Made by a program: the position numbers and the translations under genes. The notes beneath the pieces were generated by a model. That model was given only the letters and a program-made list of their open reading frames with translations, did no database searches and was not told where the DNA came from. From a virus: 40,452 bases of DNA. The stretch is from the IMG/VR virus record IMGVR_UViG_3300020152_000015, positions 1 to 40,452 of that record; one strand, written 5' to 3'. This document shows, in pieces, positions 29,649 through 35,692 of this stretch. Each line of letters begins with the position of its first letter. The first letter of the stretch is position 1.

Positions 29649-29677
29649 TTGCGCCGGGCTTATGCGCGCCGCATACT
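29649..29677 (+). promoter_or_regulatory. Promoter with TATGCG operator
   Basis: TTGCGC (29649-29654), 17-bp spacer, CATACT (29672-29677); operator TATGCG-CGC-CGCATA at 29661-29675. It drives the regulator at 29702, divergent from the leftward accessory operon. Confidence 0.72.
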
Positions 29678-29701
29678 CCGCCCTCAGCGGAAGAGGATCG
29701 G

Positions 29702-29980
29702 ATGGACAAAGACGGATACGCCGCCGCCGTGGATGAGCTGGGCATCACCGACGCCGAGGTTGCGCGGCGGCTCTCGATCGCCGGCGGCTACACGGTGCAG
29801 CAAACCACGCTGTGGCGCATCCGCATCGGCGAGACCCGCCGCGTGCCGCCCGCCCTCGCCGCGTACCTGTATCTGCTCCTCGCCATCAAGCGCGCCGGCG
29901 TGGACGCGACGCCCTTCCTCGAGCGCGCCGCCAGCCTGCCCGCCGGCGCCGGAGCCCGCCGCCCGCATGAGGACGGATAG
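29702..29980 (+). CDS. Small HTH regulator
   Basis: ATG 29702 behind AGAGGA; 92 residues. LGITDAEVARRLSIAGGYTVQQTTLWRIRIGETRRVPPALAAYL is a Cro/XRE-type helix-turn-helix with the recognition helix ending LWRI. Its own promoter carries a TATGCG operator, so it is a candidate autoregulator and a candidate reader of the TATGCG family. Confidence 0.78.
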   Translation: MDKDGYAAAVDELGITDAEVARRLSIAGGYTVQQTTLWRIRIGETRRVPPALAAYLYLLLAIKRAGVDATPFLERAASLPAGAGARRPHEDG

Positions 29981-30500
29981 ACCCCTGATCGCCCCGCCCC
30001 GGCTCGTCCGCGCCGCGCTGGCGGGGGCGGTGGCCGAGCTGCGCCTCCCCGCCGGCCATCCGCTCACCGAGGCGATCCCCGGCGATCGGCTCTATCTGCG
30101 CGAGGAGGTCCACCTCGAGGGCCGCGCCGGCGAGCCCCCGACCGGCGCCGTCTACGCGATCGACGGCGCGCCGGTGGACCTCGGGCGCTTTCCCGCCGGC
30201 AAGGTGCTGCCCCCGGCCTTCCAGCCGGTGCGCTACCCCGGCGCCTGGGCCGCGCGGCTGTGGTTCCGCATCGTGCGCAAGCACTATCACCCGCTCGCCC
30301 AGATCTCCGAGGCCGAGGCGATCGCCGAGGGCATCCCGCCGGCGCCGGCGCGGCCGCGCGGCATGCCGGCGTGGGTGGCGCACCCCACCGCACGGGGCGA
30401 TCGCCTCCGCTTCTGGGATGCCGAGCACCCCGACCACCCGGCGGCGGGCAACCCGACCGCGCTCGCGCTCACGCTGGCGCCGATAGACCGCCCGTCCTGA
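29967..30500 (+). CDS. ASCH-domain protein
   Basis: ATG 29967 (overlapping the previous gene by 14 nt); 177 residues. IPGDRLYLREEVHLEG, the GAWAARLWFRIVRKHYHPL strand region and QISEAEAIAEGIPP near residue ~115 are the ASCH features common in phages (LWVREtw... and LqdIseedaiaEG). ASCH folds resemble PUA domains and bind RNA. Its role here is not known. Confidence 0.82.
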   Translation: MRTDRPLIAPPRLVRAALAGAVAELRLPAGHPLTEAIPGDRLYLREEVHLEGRAGEPPTGAVYAIDGAPVDLGRFPAGKVLPPAFQPVRYPGAWAARLWFRIVRKHYHPLAQISEAEAIAEGIPPAPARPRGMPAWVAHPTARGDRLRFWDAEHPDHPAAGNPTALALTLAPIDRPS

Positions 30501-30549
30501 TCGAGGACGCGCCGCCCATCCGCCGGGCGCCTGGTTGGGCGTTCCGTCT

Positions 30550-30564
30550 TATGCGAGCCGCATA
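30550..30564. promoter_or_regulatory. Operator, TATGCG-N3-CGCATA family, ahead of parA
   Basis: TATGCG-AGC-CGCATA, perfect. It lies 69 bp before the parA start and next to octamer array D, so partition genes may be under the same regulator. Confidence 0.75.
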
Positions 30565-30578
30565 AATTCCCGCTTTAC

Positions 30579-30642
30579 GACGCCGTGGCGCCATGGCATC
30601 GTGACGCCACAGCGCCACGAAGGAATGACGCCATGCCACCAA
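30579..30642. repeat. Octamer array D over the parA promoter and ribosome site
   Basis: GACGCCGT, GGCGCCAT, GGCATCGT, GACGCCAC, AGCGCCAC, then the Shine-Dalgarno unit GAAGGAAT, then GACGCCAT and GCCACCAA, all in one 8-bp register. A weak promoter (TTTACG 30574, CATCGT 30597) lies under it. It fits an operator and centromere for ParB autoregulation. Confidence 0.8.
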
Positions 30643-31313
30643 GACGAAAACCCACGCCGCTGCGCGCGGTCGCCGTGATGATGCAGAAGGGCGGGGCCGG
30701 CAAAACCACGCTTGCCGTGCACCTCGCCGTTGCCGCCGGCGCCGCCGGCGAGCGCGCCGTGCTGATCGACGCCGATCACCCGCAAGCCTCCGCCTCGGTG
30801 TGGGGCGAGCTGCGACAAGACAGCGAGCCGCCGGTGATCACCGTTGAACCGATCAACGTCGCCGCGGTGCTCGCGGCGGCGCGCGAGGACGGCCGCACGC
30901 TGGCGATCATCGACACCAGCCCACACGCCACGCCGTCGGCCGCCGAGGCGGCGAACGCCGCCGATTTCATCCTGATCCCCTGCCAACCGAGCCTGTTCGA
31001 TCTGGCGGCGGCCGAGCGCTCGGCGGCGATCGCCAAGGCCGCCCAGGCGAAGGCGGCCGGCGCCGGCCGGCGCGTCGGCGCCGCCTTCGTGCTCAACGGC
31101 GTGCCGGCGCGCGAGGATGATCCGGAGGTGATCGACGCGCGCGCCGCCCTCGAGGCGATCCTCCCGGTGGCGCCCATGGCGATCGGCCGGCGCAAGCCGT
31201 TCGTCCGCGCCGTGGCGCACGGTGAAGCGGTCACCGAGTTTCAGCGCCGCGGCAAGGCCGCCGGCGAAATCTCCGCCCTGCTCACCTGGATCAAAGGAGC
31301 CCTCGAGCGATGA
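30633..31313 (+). CDS. parA: ParA partition ATPase
   Basis: ATG 30633 behind GAAGGA; 226 residues. The deviant Walker A QKGGAGKTTLAVH (KGGxGKTT, residues ~19-26) and LIDADHPQASASVWG are diagnostic of type Ib ParA; Walker B IIDTSPH follows at ~90, then DFILIPCQPSLFDL. It uses ATP to place plasmid copies on the nucleoid. It lacks an N-terminal DNA-binding extension, as is usual when a small ribbon-helix-helix ParB regulates the operon. Coupled to the next gene (ATGA). Confidence 0.93.
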   Translation: MPPRRKPTPLRAVAVMMQKGGAGKTTLAVHLAVAAGAAGERAVLIDADHPQASASVWGELRQDSEPPVITVEPINVAAVLAAAREDGRTLAIIDTSPHATPSAAEAANAADFILIPCQPSLFDLAAAERSAAIAKAAQAKAAGAGRRVGAAFVLNGVPAREDDPEVIDARAALEAILPVAPMAIGRRKPFVRAVAHGEAVTEFQRRGKAAGEISALLTWIKGALER

Positions 31314-31588
31314 GCGACAAGAGCGCAAAGAAGACCTCCTCCGGCCTCGCCGCGTGGCAGAACCGCCGCCCGGCCGCCGGCGCGGACCCGGCGCCCCCGC
31401 CCGCCGCCCCGGCCGGCGACGAACGGCTGGTGCCGGTGACGATCCGCTTCACCGAGGAGCAGCACCGCCGCGTGGCCGAGCTGGCGCGCGCCACGCCCGG
31501 CAAGCGCAAGCGCACCGCCAGCGTGCAGGAACTCGTGATCGAGGGGCTGTCGCGGCTGTTCGCCGAACGCGGCCTCCCGCCGCTGTGA
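31310..31588 (+). CDS. Ribbon-helix-helix ParB-like centromere-binding protein
   Basis: ATG 31310 overlaps the parA stop; 92 residues. The N-terminal ~45 residues are disordered (Pro/Ala, Lys/Ser), typical of the arm that stimulates ParA. Residues ~45-85 (LVPVTIRFTEEQHRRVAELARA, TASVQELVIEGLSRLF) form a strand followed by two helices, the ribbon-helix-helix fold of omega and ParG-type proteins. These bind short tandem repeats as dimers and repress the par operon. The phased octamer arrays are the likely binding sites. Confidence 0.85.
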   Translation: MSDKSAKKTSSGLAAWQNRRPAAGADPAPPPAAPAGDERLVPVTIRFTEEQHRRVAELARATPGKRKRTASVQELVIEGLSRLFAERGLPPL

Positions 31589-31593
31589 GGCAT

Positions 31594-31625
31594 GGCGCCA
31601 CGGCGTCACGGCGCCGTGGCGTCTT
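31594..31625. repeat. Octamer array E (candidate centromere), between parB-like and rep genes
   Basis: GGCGCCAC, GGCGTCAC, GGCGCCGT, GGCGTCTT in register, covering the convergent ends of the partition and rep genes. Confidence 0.78.
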
Positions 31626-32433
31626 CCTTGGCGCCGGTGATCCGCGCCTTGCGGCCGGCGCTGTGGCGGCGAAGCTCCTGAAAGGCTTCCTTCAACTCAT
31701 CCGGCGTCTTGCGCGCCCAGGCGAGCGTGATCGCCTCCACAGCCCGCCCCTTCTTCACCGGCTCGATCGACACCCAATAATCGCCGAGCGCATTGACCTC
31801 GGCCACCGCGGGCTTGAGCGCCCAGGCGTTGAGGTTGCGGAACCCCTCGAGCTTGCCCGGCTCGACGCCGAGGTATGAACGGATCTCGTCCAGAGTAAAG
31901 GTCTGCGCAGACTGATAGATCATGTTGCCGCGCTTCTGCACCATCTCGTACAGCGCGAGCGCATACTTGCTCGACAGGTGCAACATGATGTCCCGCCGCA
32001 GTCGCCCGAAGGTCTCACTGTTGACGATCACCACGCGCATTTCTTCCGAGAAACGGTAGCGGAACATCCCGTCCGGAACGACGTCCTCATAGTTCGGGGC
32101 CAGGAGCTGCACGCGCAAGGTCTGCTCAATGTCCTTGCCCCTGCGCTCGTCCCGACGCTTGATGCGCACGCGCAGGATTGCCGACATGAGGCGCTCAATG
32201 CTGTCGCCCAGGCGGTCATTGCTCTCGTGCGAGCCGCGCAGGTCAGCCTTTGGAATGACGTGCTGCACCGGCTCGCCGATCCGGTCCCAAGCGTGCGCAA
32301 TGAGCAGGTTCCAGATCTTGCGGTCCTGCAACGTGAGCGGCGTCATTTCCACCACGTCGATCAGCTCGCCCGGCTTGATGATCGTATCGTGCGAAGGGCG
32401 CGCCTGGATGGTCTTGTAAGGCTCTGGCGTCAT
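31606..32433 (-). CDS. Plasmid replication initiator, Rep_3 family
   Basis: The start ATG 32433 is chosen because the likely -10 covers ATG 32466. 275 residues (MTPEPYKTIQARPSHDTI...). The pattern is the two-winged-helix initiator: KPGELIDVVEMTPLTLQDRKIWNLLIAHAW, RYRFSEEMRVVIVNSETFGR, SSKYALALYEMVQKRGN, FTLDEIRSYLGVEPGKLEGF and ITLAWARKTPDE. Such proteins bind iterons to open the origin and repress their own gene. It is expected to replicate the circular prophage. Array E overlaps its last codons. Confidence 0.9.
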   Translation of the reverse strand: MTPEPYKTIQARPSHDTIIKPGELIDVVEMTPLTLQDRKIWNLLIAHAWDRIGEPVQHVIPKADLRGSHESNDRLGDSIERLMSAILRVRIKRRDERRGKDIEQTLRVQLLAPNYEDVVPDGMFRYRFSEEMRVVIVNSETFGRLRRDIMLHLSSKYALALYEMVQKRGNMIYQSAQTFTLDEIRSYLGVEPGKLEGFRNLNAWALKPAVAEVNALGDYWVSIEPVKKGRAVEAITLAWARKTPDELKEAFQELRRHSAGRKARITGAKEDATAP

Positions 32434-32461
32434 GATCGGACCCCGTATGGTTTCGCCGGGA

Positions 32462-32505
32462 ACCATACATGTTAGTGTTAGGTGCCGTCAATTCTCACCT
32501 AACAC
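32462..32505 (-). promoter_or_regulatory. rep promoter with autoregulatory inverted repeat
   Basis: Minus strand TTGACG (32486-32491), 18-bp spacer, TATGGT (32462-32467). Ten-bp arms GTGTTAGGTG / CACCTAACAC (32475-32484, 32496-32505) flank the -35. The arm contains CCTAAC, the core of the iterons, so Rep itself probably represses here. Confidence 0.82.
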
Positions 32506-32520
32506 AGCGCCATGCGAGGA

Positions 32521-32776
32521 CGGTTAGGTTTGGGGCGGCGCAGCGAGGCGGACAAAGCGCAGCCACCCGCCCAAAACCTAACCGATGGGCCAGCCGCAAC
32601 CGGTGCCACGCCTGGGCCCGGTTGCCACCCGCCCAAAACCTAACCGTTCGCCGGGGGCCTGTGGACAACCGGGCCGCGGCCCGCACAACACCCCGCCCAA
32701 TCCCTAACCGTAGCCATCCCAAAACCTAACCGTTCGCCGCCCAATCCCTAACCCGACTCCGCCCAATCCCTAACCG
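32521..32776. other. Plasmid origin: Rep iterons
   Basis: A 17-bp iteron of the type CGCCCAAAACCTAACCG or CGCCCAATCCCTAACCG occurs at 32568, 32630, 32694, 32716, 32738 and 32760, with a reversed copy at 32521-32538. The last four are exactly 22 bp apart, two helical turns. Together with DnaA boxes and an AT-rich stretch this is a typical Rep_3 iteron origin. The iteron core matches the arms of the rep operator. Confidence 0.88.
32660..32668 (-). promoter_or_regulatory. DnaA box
   Basis: TGTGGACAA on the plus strand, that is TTGTCCACA, one base from TTATCCACA, among the iterons. Confidence 0.65.
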
Positions 32777-32780
32777 ATCG

Positions 32781-32850
32781 GGCACTTTTTCAGTTTCGGA
32801 ACAGTGACTTAGCCTTGGCGAACATAGAACAAGAAGAACAGAGAACCTTT
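32781..32850. other. AT-richer unwinding region candidate
   Basis: The most AT-rich stretch near the iterons, between the last iteron and the DnaA box pair. It is a candidate DNA unwinding element. It is also the 3' end of the reading frame 32790-33089. Confidence 0.55.
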
Positions 32851-33089
32851 AGGCTGTGGACAAACCGCGGCTGTGGACAAGCCGGCGCGGGCGGGACGGC
32901 CCGCCGCTCGGCCGCGTCCGCGAGCATCGCCCGCACACCGAGATCCACGAGCCGTTGCCCGAGCTGGACGGCGGCGGCGCCCTCGAGCACCCGCTCGCCC
33001 AGGAGCACGCCACCCTCTACGTGCAGCGTCACCCGGACCGTGCGCCCGCCGCCCGCCTCGGTCGCGGCCAGAAAGGTGCGCGGCCGCAT
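32790..33089 (-). CDS. Small protein at the end of the late operon
   Basis: ATG 33089 (or GTG 33092) overlaps the preceding stop; 99 residues. Residues 1-60 (FLAATEAGGGRTVRVTLHVEGGVLLGE, AVQLGQRLVDLGVRAML) look folded. Residues ~75-99 (HSLKVLCSSCSMFAKAKSLFRN) are encoded by the AT-rich origin sequence and DnaA boxes, and differ sharply in composition from the rest, as if the gene had been extended or truncated into the origin. Function unknown. Confidence 0.6.
   Translation of the reverse strand: MRPRTFLAATEAGGGRTVRVTLHVEGGVLLGERVLEGAAAVQLGQRLVDLGVRAMLADAAERRAVPPAPACPQPRFVHSLKVLCSSCSMFAKAKSLFRN
32855..32880 (-). promoter_or_regulatory. Two DnaA boxes
   Basis: TGTGGACAA at 32855-32863 and 32872-32880, 17 bp apart, next to the AT-rich region. 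Confidence 0.65.
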
Positions 33090-33739
33090 CACTTGCCGCG
33101 CCGGAACAGCCCGCCCAGGCGCCCGACCGCCCCCACCGCGCTCTCAACCGCGGCGCCCAGCTTCCCCTCCCCGCCCGCCACTTTGCCGGCCTCGCGCGCG
33201 AGGATGTAGGTCACCACCACCGCCGCCGCCGGCCCGGTGGCCTCGGCGTAGAGCGTGGCGTAGATCGAGCCGCCGGCGAACATCTGCCCGGCGATCGGCT
33301 CGATCCGCGTCGTCAGACCGAACGCCGCAAGGAGCGCGTTTACACACATCGCCGCGCCGTCGATCACGATCAGATAGAGCGGCACGAGCAACAGGTGCGA
33401 CATGCGCCGCACGATCACCGGGCGGGTGGTCATCCGCAGCCGCGCCACCTCGCCGGCGACCGCCGGCGGCAGCGCGCCCAGGACAGCCGCCGACACCTCG
33501 CCCTGCTCGAGCGTCAGGCGCTCGGTCTGCGCGCGGTAGAGCGTCACCTCGGCCTCGAAGCGCCGCGCCCAGGCGTCCGCCTGATCGGGCGGCAGCGCCT
33601 GCACCTCGGCGGCGAGCGCCACCGGCGACGTGGCGGCCGGCGGCGCGCCGGTGACGCCTTCATAGATCGCCTTGCCGGTGGCGAACAGGTCGGGCAGTTC
33701 GGAGAGCGCGGCGAGCGCCCCCATCAGAAGCGGAGCCAT
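33089..33739 (-). CDS. Putative second holin (3TM, gene-transfer-release type)
   Basis: ATG 33739 behind GAGGG; 216 residues. A helical N-terminal region (~40-100) ends in RMTTRPVIVRRM, followed by hydrophobic spans at ~114-140 (LLLVPLYLIVIDGAAMCVNALLAAFG) and ~155-180 (YATLYAEATGPAAAVVVTYILA). The layout resembles holins of the 3TM gene-transfer-agent type (PF11351-like). It lies after the endolysin and a terminator, so it may be expressed separately. An alternative is a phage membrane protein unrelated to lysis. Confidence 0.65.
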   Translation of the reverse strand: MAPLLMGALAALSELPDLFATGKAIYEGVTGAPPAATSPVALAAEVQALPPDQADAWARRFEAEVTLYRAQTERLTLEQGEVSAAVLGALPPAVAGEVARLRMTTRPVIVRRMSHLLLVPLYLIVIDGAAMCVNALLAAFGLTTRIEPIAGQMFAGGSIYATLYAEATGPAAAVVVTYILAREAGKVAGGEGKLGAAVESAVGAVGRLGGLFRRGK

Positions 33740-33753
33740 GTCGGAGATCCCTC

Positions 33754-33784
33754 AAAAACGGCACGGGCGCCCCGAAGGCGCCCG
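33754..33784 (-). terminator. Rho-independent terminator after the endolysin gene
   Basis: An 8-bp stem (33764-33771 with 33777-33784, 5-nt loop) followed on the minus strand by TGCCG and a T5 run (33754-33758). Confidence 0.8.
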
Positions 33785-33789
33785 CCGAT

Positions 33790-33829
33790 GGTTGCACGGT
33801 TGCGTGGCGCCACGGCGCCACGGCGTCAG
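33790..33829. repeat. Octamer array F (candidate centromere)
   Basis: Two degenerate units (GGTTGCAC, GGTTGCGT) then GGCGCCAC, GGCGCCAC, GGCGTCAG in register, overlapping the last codon of the endolysin gene. Confidence 0.7.
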
Positions 33830-34320
33830 GCGAAGCCGCAGCCAGCCGCCGCGTACTTCTCCACGAAACCGGCGGGCGTGCCCTTGCCGGCCTCGGTGTT
33901 GTAGTGCCGCTTCCAGTAGCGGCCGTACCCTTCGAGGTCGCCGGCGGCGGGCAGCGGCTCGGCGACGCGCCGGTAGTGCAGCCGGCACAGGGCGGCGGCG
34001 TAAGCGAGGTTGGTCACGAGCTGCTCGACGGGGCGCGGCCACGTCGCGAGCAGCGCCTCCACCTGGGCGCGCAGCTCCGGCCGATAAGCGATCATGTTGC
34101 GCCACAGGTCATCGTGCGTCGCCTCCTCCATCTGCCACAGCCCGTAGGCCGGGCCGAGGCGGTCATCCGCGCCCGAGGTGACCTGATCGAGCAGGCGCAA
34201 GCCGGTTTCGGCGGCCGCGGTGCCAAGCACGAGGTCCTCGGCGGCGGCGCTCCACAGATCGAGGCGGACGAGGACCGGGCGGATCACGAACAGACGGAGG
34301 TGTCGGGGACTGAGGCTCAT
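33826..34320 (-). CDS. Lysozyme-like endolysin candidate
   Basis: ATG 34320 overlaps the holin stop (ATGA); 164 residues. LVLGTAAAETGLRLLDQ, the Pro-Ala-Tyr-Gly-Leu-Trp-Gln-Met-Glu segment (PAYGLWQMEEATHDDLWRNM), LVTNLAYAAALCRLHYRRV and GRYWKRHYNTEAGKGT match a common phage family with a lysozyme/transglycosylase-like pattern (Glu in AAETG, Gln-Met-Glu motif). It probably cuts peptidoglycan for host lysis. Muralytic activity has not been shown; a structural transglycosylase role is possible. Confidence 0.75.
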   Translation of the reverse strand: MSLSPRHLRLFVIRPVLVRLDLWSAAAEDLVLGTAAAETGLRLLDQVTSGADDRLGPAYGLWQMEEATHDDLWRNMIAYRPELRAQVEALLATWPRPVEQLVTNLAYAAALCRLHYRRVAEPLPAAGDLEGYGRYWKRHYNTEAGKGTPAGFVEKYAAAGCGFA

Positions 34321-34625
34321 GATTTGGTCTCCTTGGCCGCGGCGCGCGCCTCGGCCCAGCGGGTGAAAACGAGGTCGAGGACACGCGGCCCCAGGAAGGC
34401 GACGCCGATCGCGAAGGCGAAGGCCGGGCGGCCGGTCATGCCGGACATGTCGGCCACGCCTTGGCCGATGAACCCCATGGGGATCGCGATCATGGTTTCG
34501 ACCGCGAGCAGCCAGCCGATCGCCGGCCGGCGGCCGTGGCGCACCTGATCGAAGTGGTAGAGCCAGCGCCCGAGGACCCCCGGAAGGATCGGCGCCGCCT
34601 CGGTGAGCAACGTCATGCGGTCCAT
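34317..34625 (-). CDS. Holin (LydA / Phage_holin_3_3-like)
   Basis: ATG 34625 is chosen for its GGGAGGG ribosome site; an ATG 18 nt upstream is weaker. 102 residues: VLGRWLYHFDQVRHGRRPAIGW, then LLAVETMIAIPMGFIGQGVAD and FAFAIGVAFLGPRVLDLVF, a pattern with GRWLYH and LGPRxxD typical of this holin family, with two or three membrane spans. It opens the inner membrane to let the endolysin reach the wall. Coupled to the endolysin by ATGA. Confidence 0.82.
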   Translation of the reverse strand: MDRMTLLTEAAPILPGVLGRWLYHFDQVRHGRRPAIGWLLAVETMIAIPMGFIGQGVADMSGMTGRPAFAFAIGVAFLGPRVLDLVFTRWAEARAAAKETKS

Positions 34626-34736
34626 GCCGGCGCCCTCCCGCATGCGAGACGGGCGCGCGGCGGGCGCGGGGAGGCGGTGGCGCCGGCGGAGCCGGCACCC
34701 GGCGGGGGGTGCGTCATGGTCGGGGGTGCCCTTACG

Positions 34737-34771
34737 AAAAACGCCCGGCGGAGGAGGTCCTCGGCCGGGCG
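34737..34771 (-). terminator. Rho-independent terminator after the adhesin gene
   Basis: An 8-bp stem (34742-34749 with 34764-34771) followed by T5 on the minus strand. It separates tail from lysis genes, so lysis would need read-through or its own promoter. Confidence 0.82.
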
Positions 34772-34848
34772 CGGGTGGGGTTGCTGTAGAGTGTCAAGCC
34801 GTGGCCGCGGGGTCAAGCCGTGGACGGTGGAGTGTTGTCGCGGGCGCC

Positions 34849-35685
34849 TCACGCCGCCAGCGCGGTCAGATACCGCAGGATGAAGACGCCCGACCCGCCG
34901 GCGCCGGACTGCGACCCGGTGCCCTTGCCGGCGCCGCCACCATCGCCCTTGTTGGCGCGGCCGTTGCCGGCGGCCGGGCCGGTGGACGCGACTTGCGCAC
35001 CGTTGCCCGTTCCCCCGGTGCCGGCGGCGCCGGGGGTGATCCCCGTCCCGCCGCCGCCGGCCGCGTAGTTGACCGCCGTGCCGGTGATGGACGATTGGCG
35101 GCCGGGGCCGCCGTTGCCGCCGAGGTTGACATAGGCGTCACCCCCACGGCCCGCGGCCCCTCCGCCGCCGCCCGCGCCGTAGTTCGGGGCGGCGTCCCAG
35201 CCGTTGCCGCCGCCGTACCCTTGGGTCGGGTTGGCGGTGGCACCGCCGGGGGAACCGCCCCCGTTGTTGTACCCGCCGCCGGACGCGCTGCCCACATCGC
35301 CGCCGGCGCCCGTCCCGACGTGGACGCCGCCGGCGCCGCCCTTGGCGGTGCGCCCGAGCGCTGTCGTGTTGCCGCCGGCGAGCCCGTTCGTCCCGTCCGT
35401 CGAGCGCGCCGCGCCGCCCTGACCAATGACCACCGGATAGGAGCCCGCCGCAATGGCGACGCCCGTCTCTTCGATGACACCGCCAGCGCCCCCGCCGCTG
35501 CCCGCATTGAACGCGCCGCTGCCTCCGCCGGCCACCAACAGAATATCGGCCGTCAGCGTGCCGCCGGTGACGATCAAGGTATCGTTGGCCGTGAAGGTTC
35601 TGACGGTGTAAAGCCCGTCGTATGTGACGGTGCCGCCGGTGACGGTGATCGCCGGGCCGCCGCCCATCCTCATGCGGTTGAGCAT
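34849..35685 (-). CDS. Glycine-rich tail adhesin
   Basis: ATG 35685; 278 residues. The N-terminal part MLNRMRMGGGPAITVTGGTV is followed by YTVRTFTANDTLIVTGGTLTA and DILLVAGGGSG, then long runs of Gly-rich motifs (GGAGG, GGGYNNGGGSPGG) and a C-terminal GSGVFILRYLT, typical of Gly-rich adhesin domains (PF21722-like) at the tips of tail fibres. Poly-glycine helix packing gives variable receptor-binding surfaces. Likely the main host-range determinant. Confidence 0.85.
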   Translation of the reverse strand: MLNRMRMGGGPAITVTGGTVTYDGLYTVRTFTANDTLIVTGGTLTADILLVAGGGSGAFNAGSGGGAGGVIEETGVAIAAGSYPVVIGQGGAARSTDGTNGLAGGNTTALGRTAKGGAGGVHVGTGAGGDVGSASGGGYNNGGGSPGGATANPTQGYGGGNGWDAAPNYGAGGGGGAAGRGGDAYVNLGGNGGPGRQSSITGTAVNYAAGGGGTGITPGAAGTGGTGNGAQVASTGPAAGNGRANKGDGGGAGKGTGSQSGAGGSGVFILRYLTALAA

Positions 35686-35692
35686 GGCGCGC

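Noticed and set aside
23974-30500. Integrase or transposase in the accessory region
   Set aside because: No Arg-His-Arg-Tyr recombinase, serine recombinase or DDE protein can be seen in any frame.
32433-32466. rep start at ATG 32466
   Set aside because: This ATG lies inside the predicted -10 box and has no Shine-Dalgarno; ATG 32433 is downstream of the promoter.
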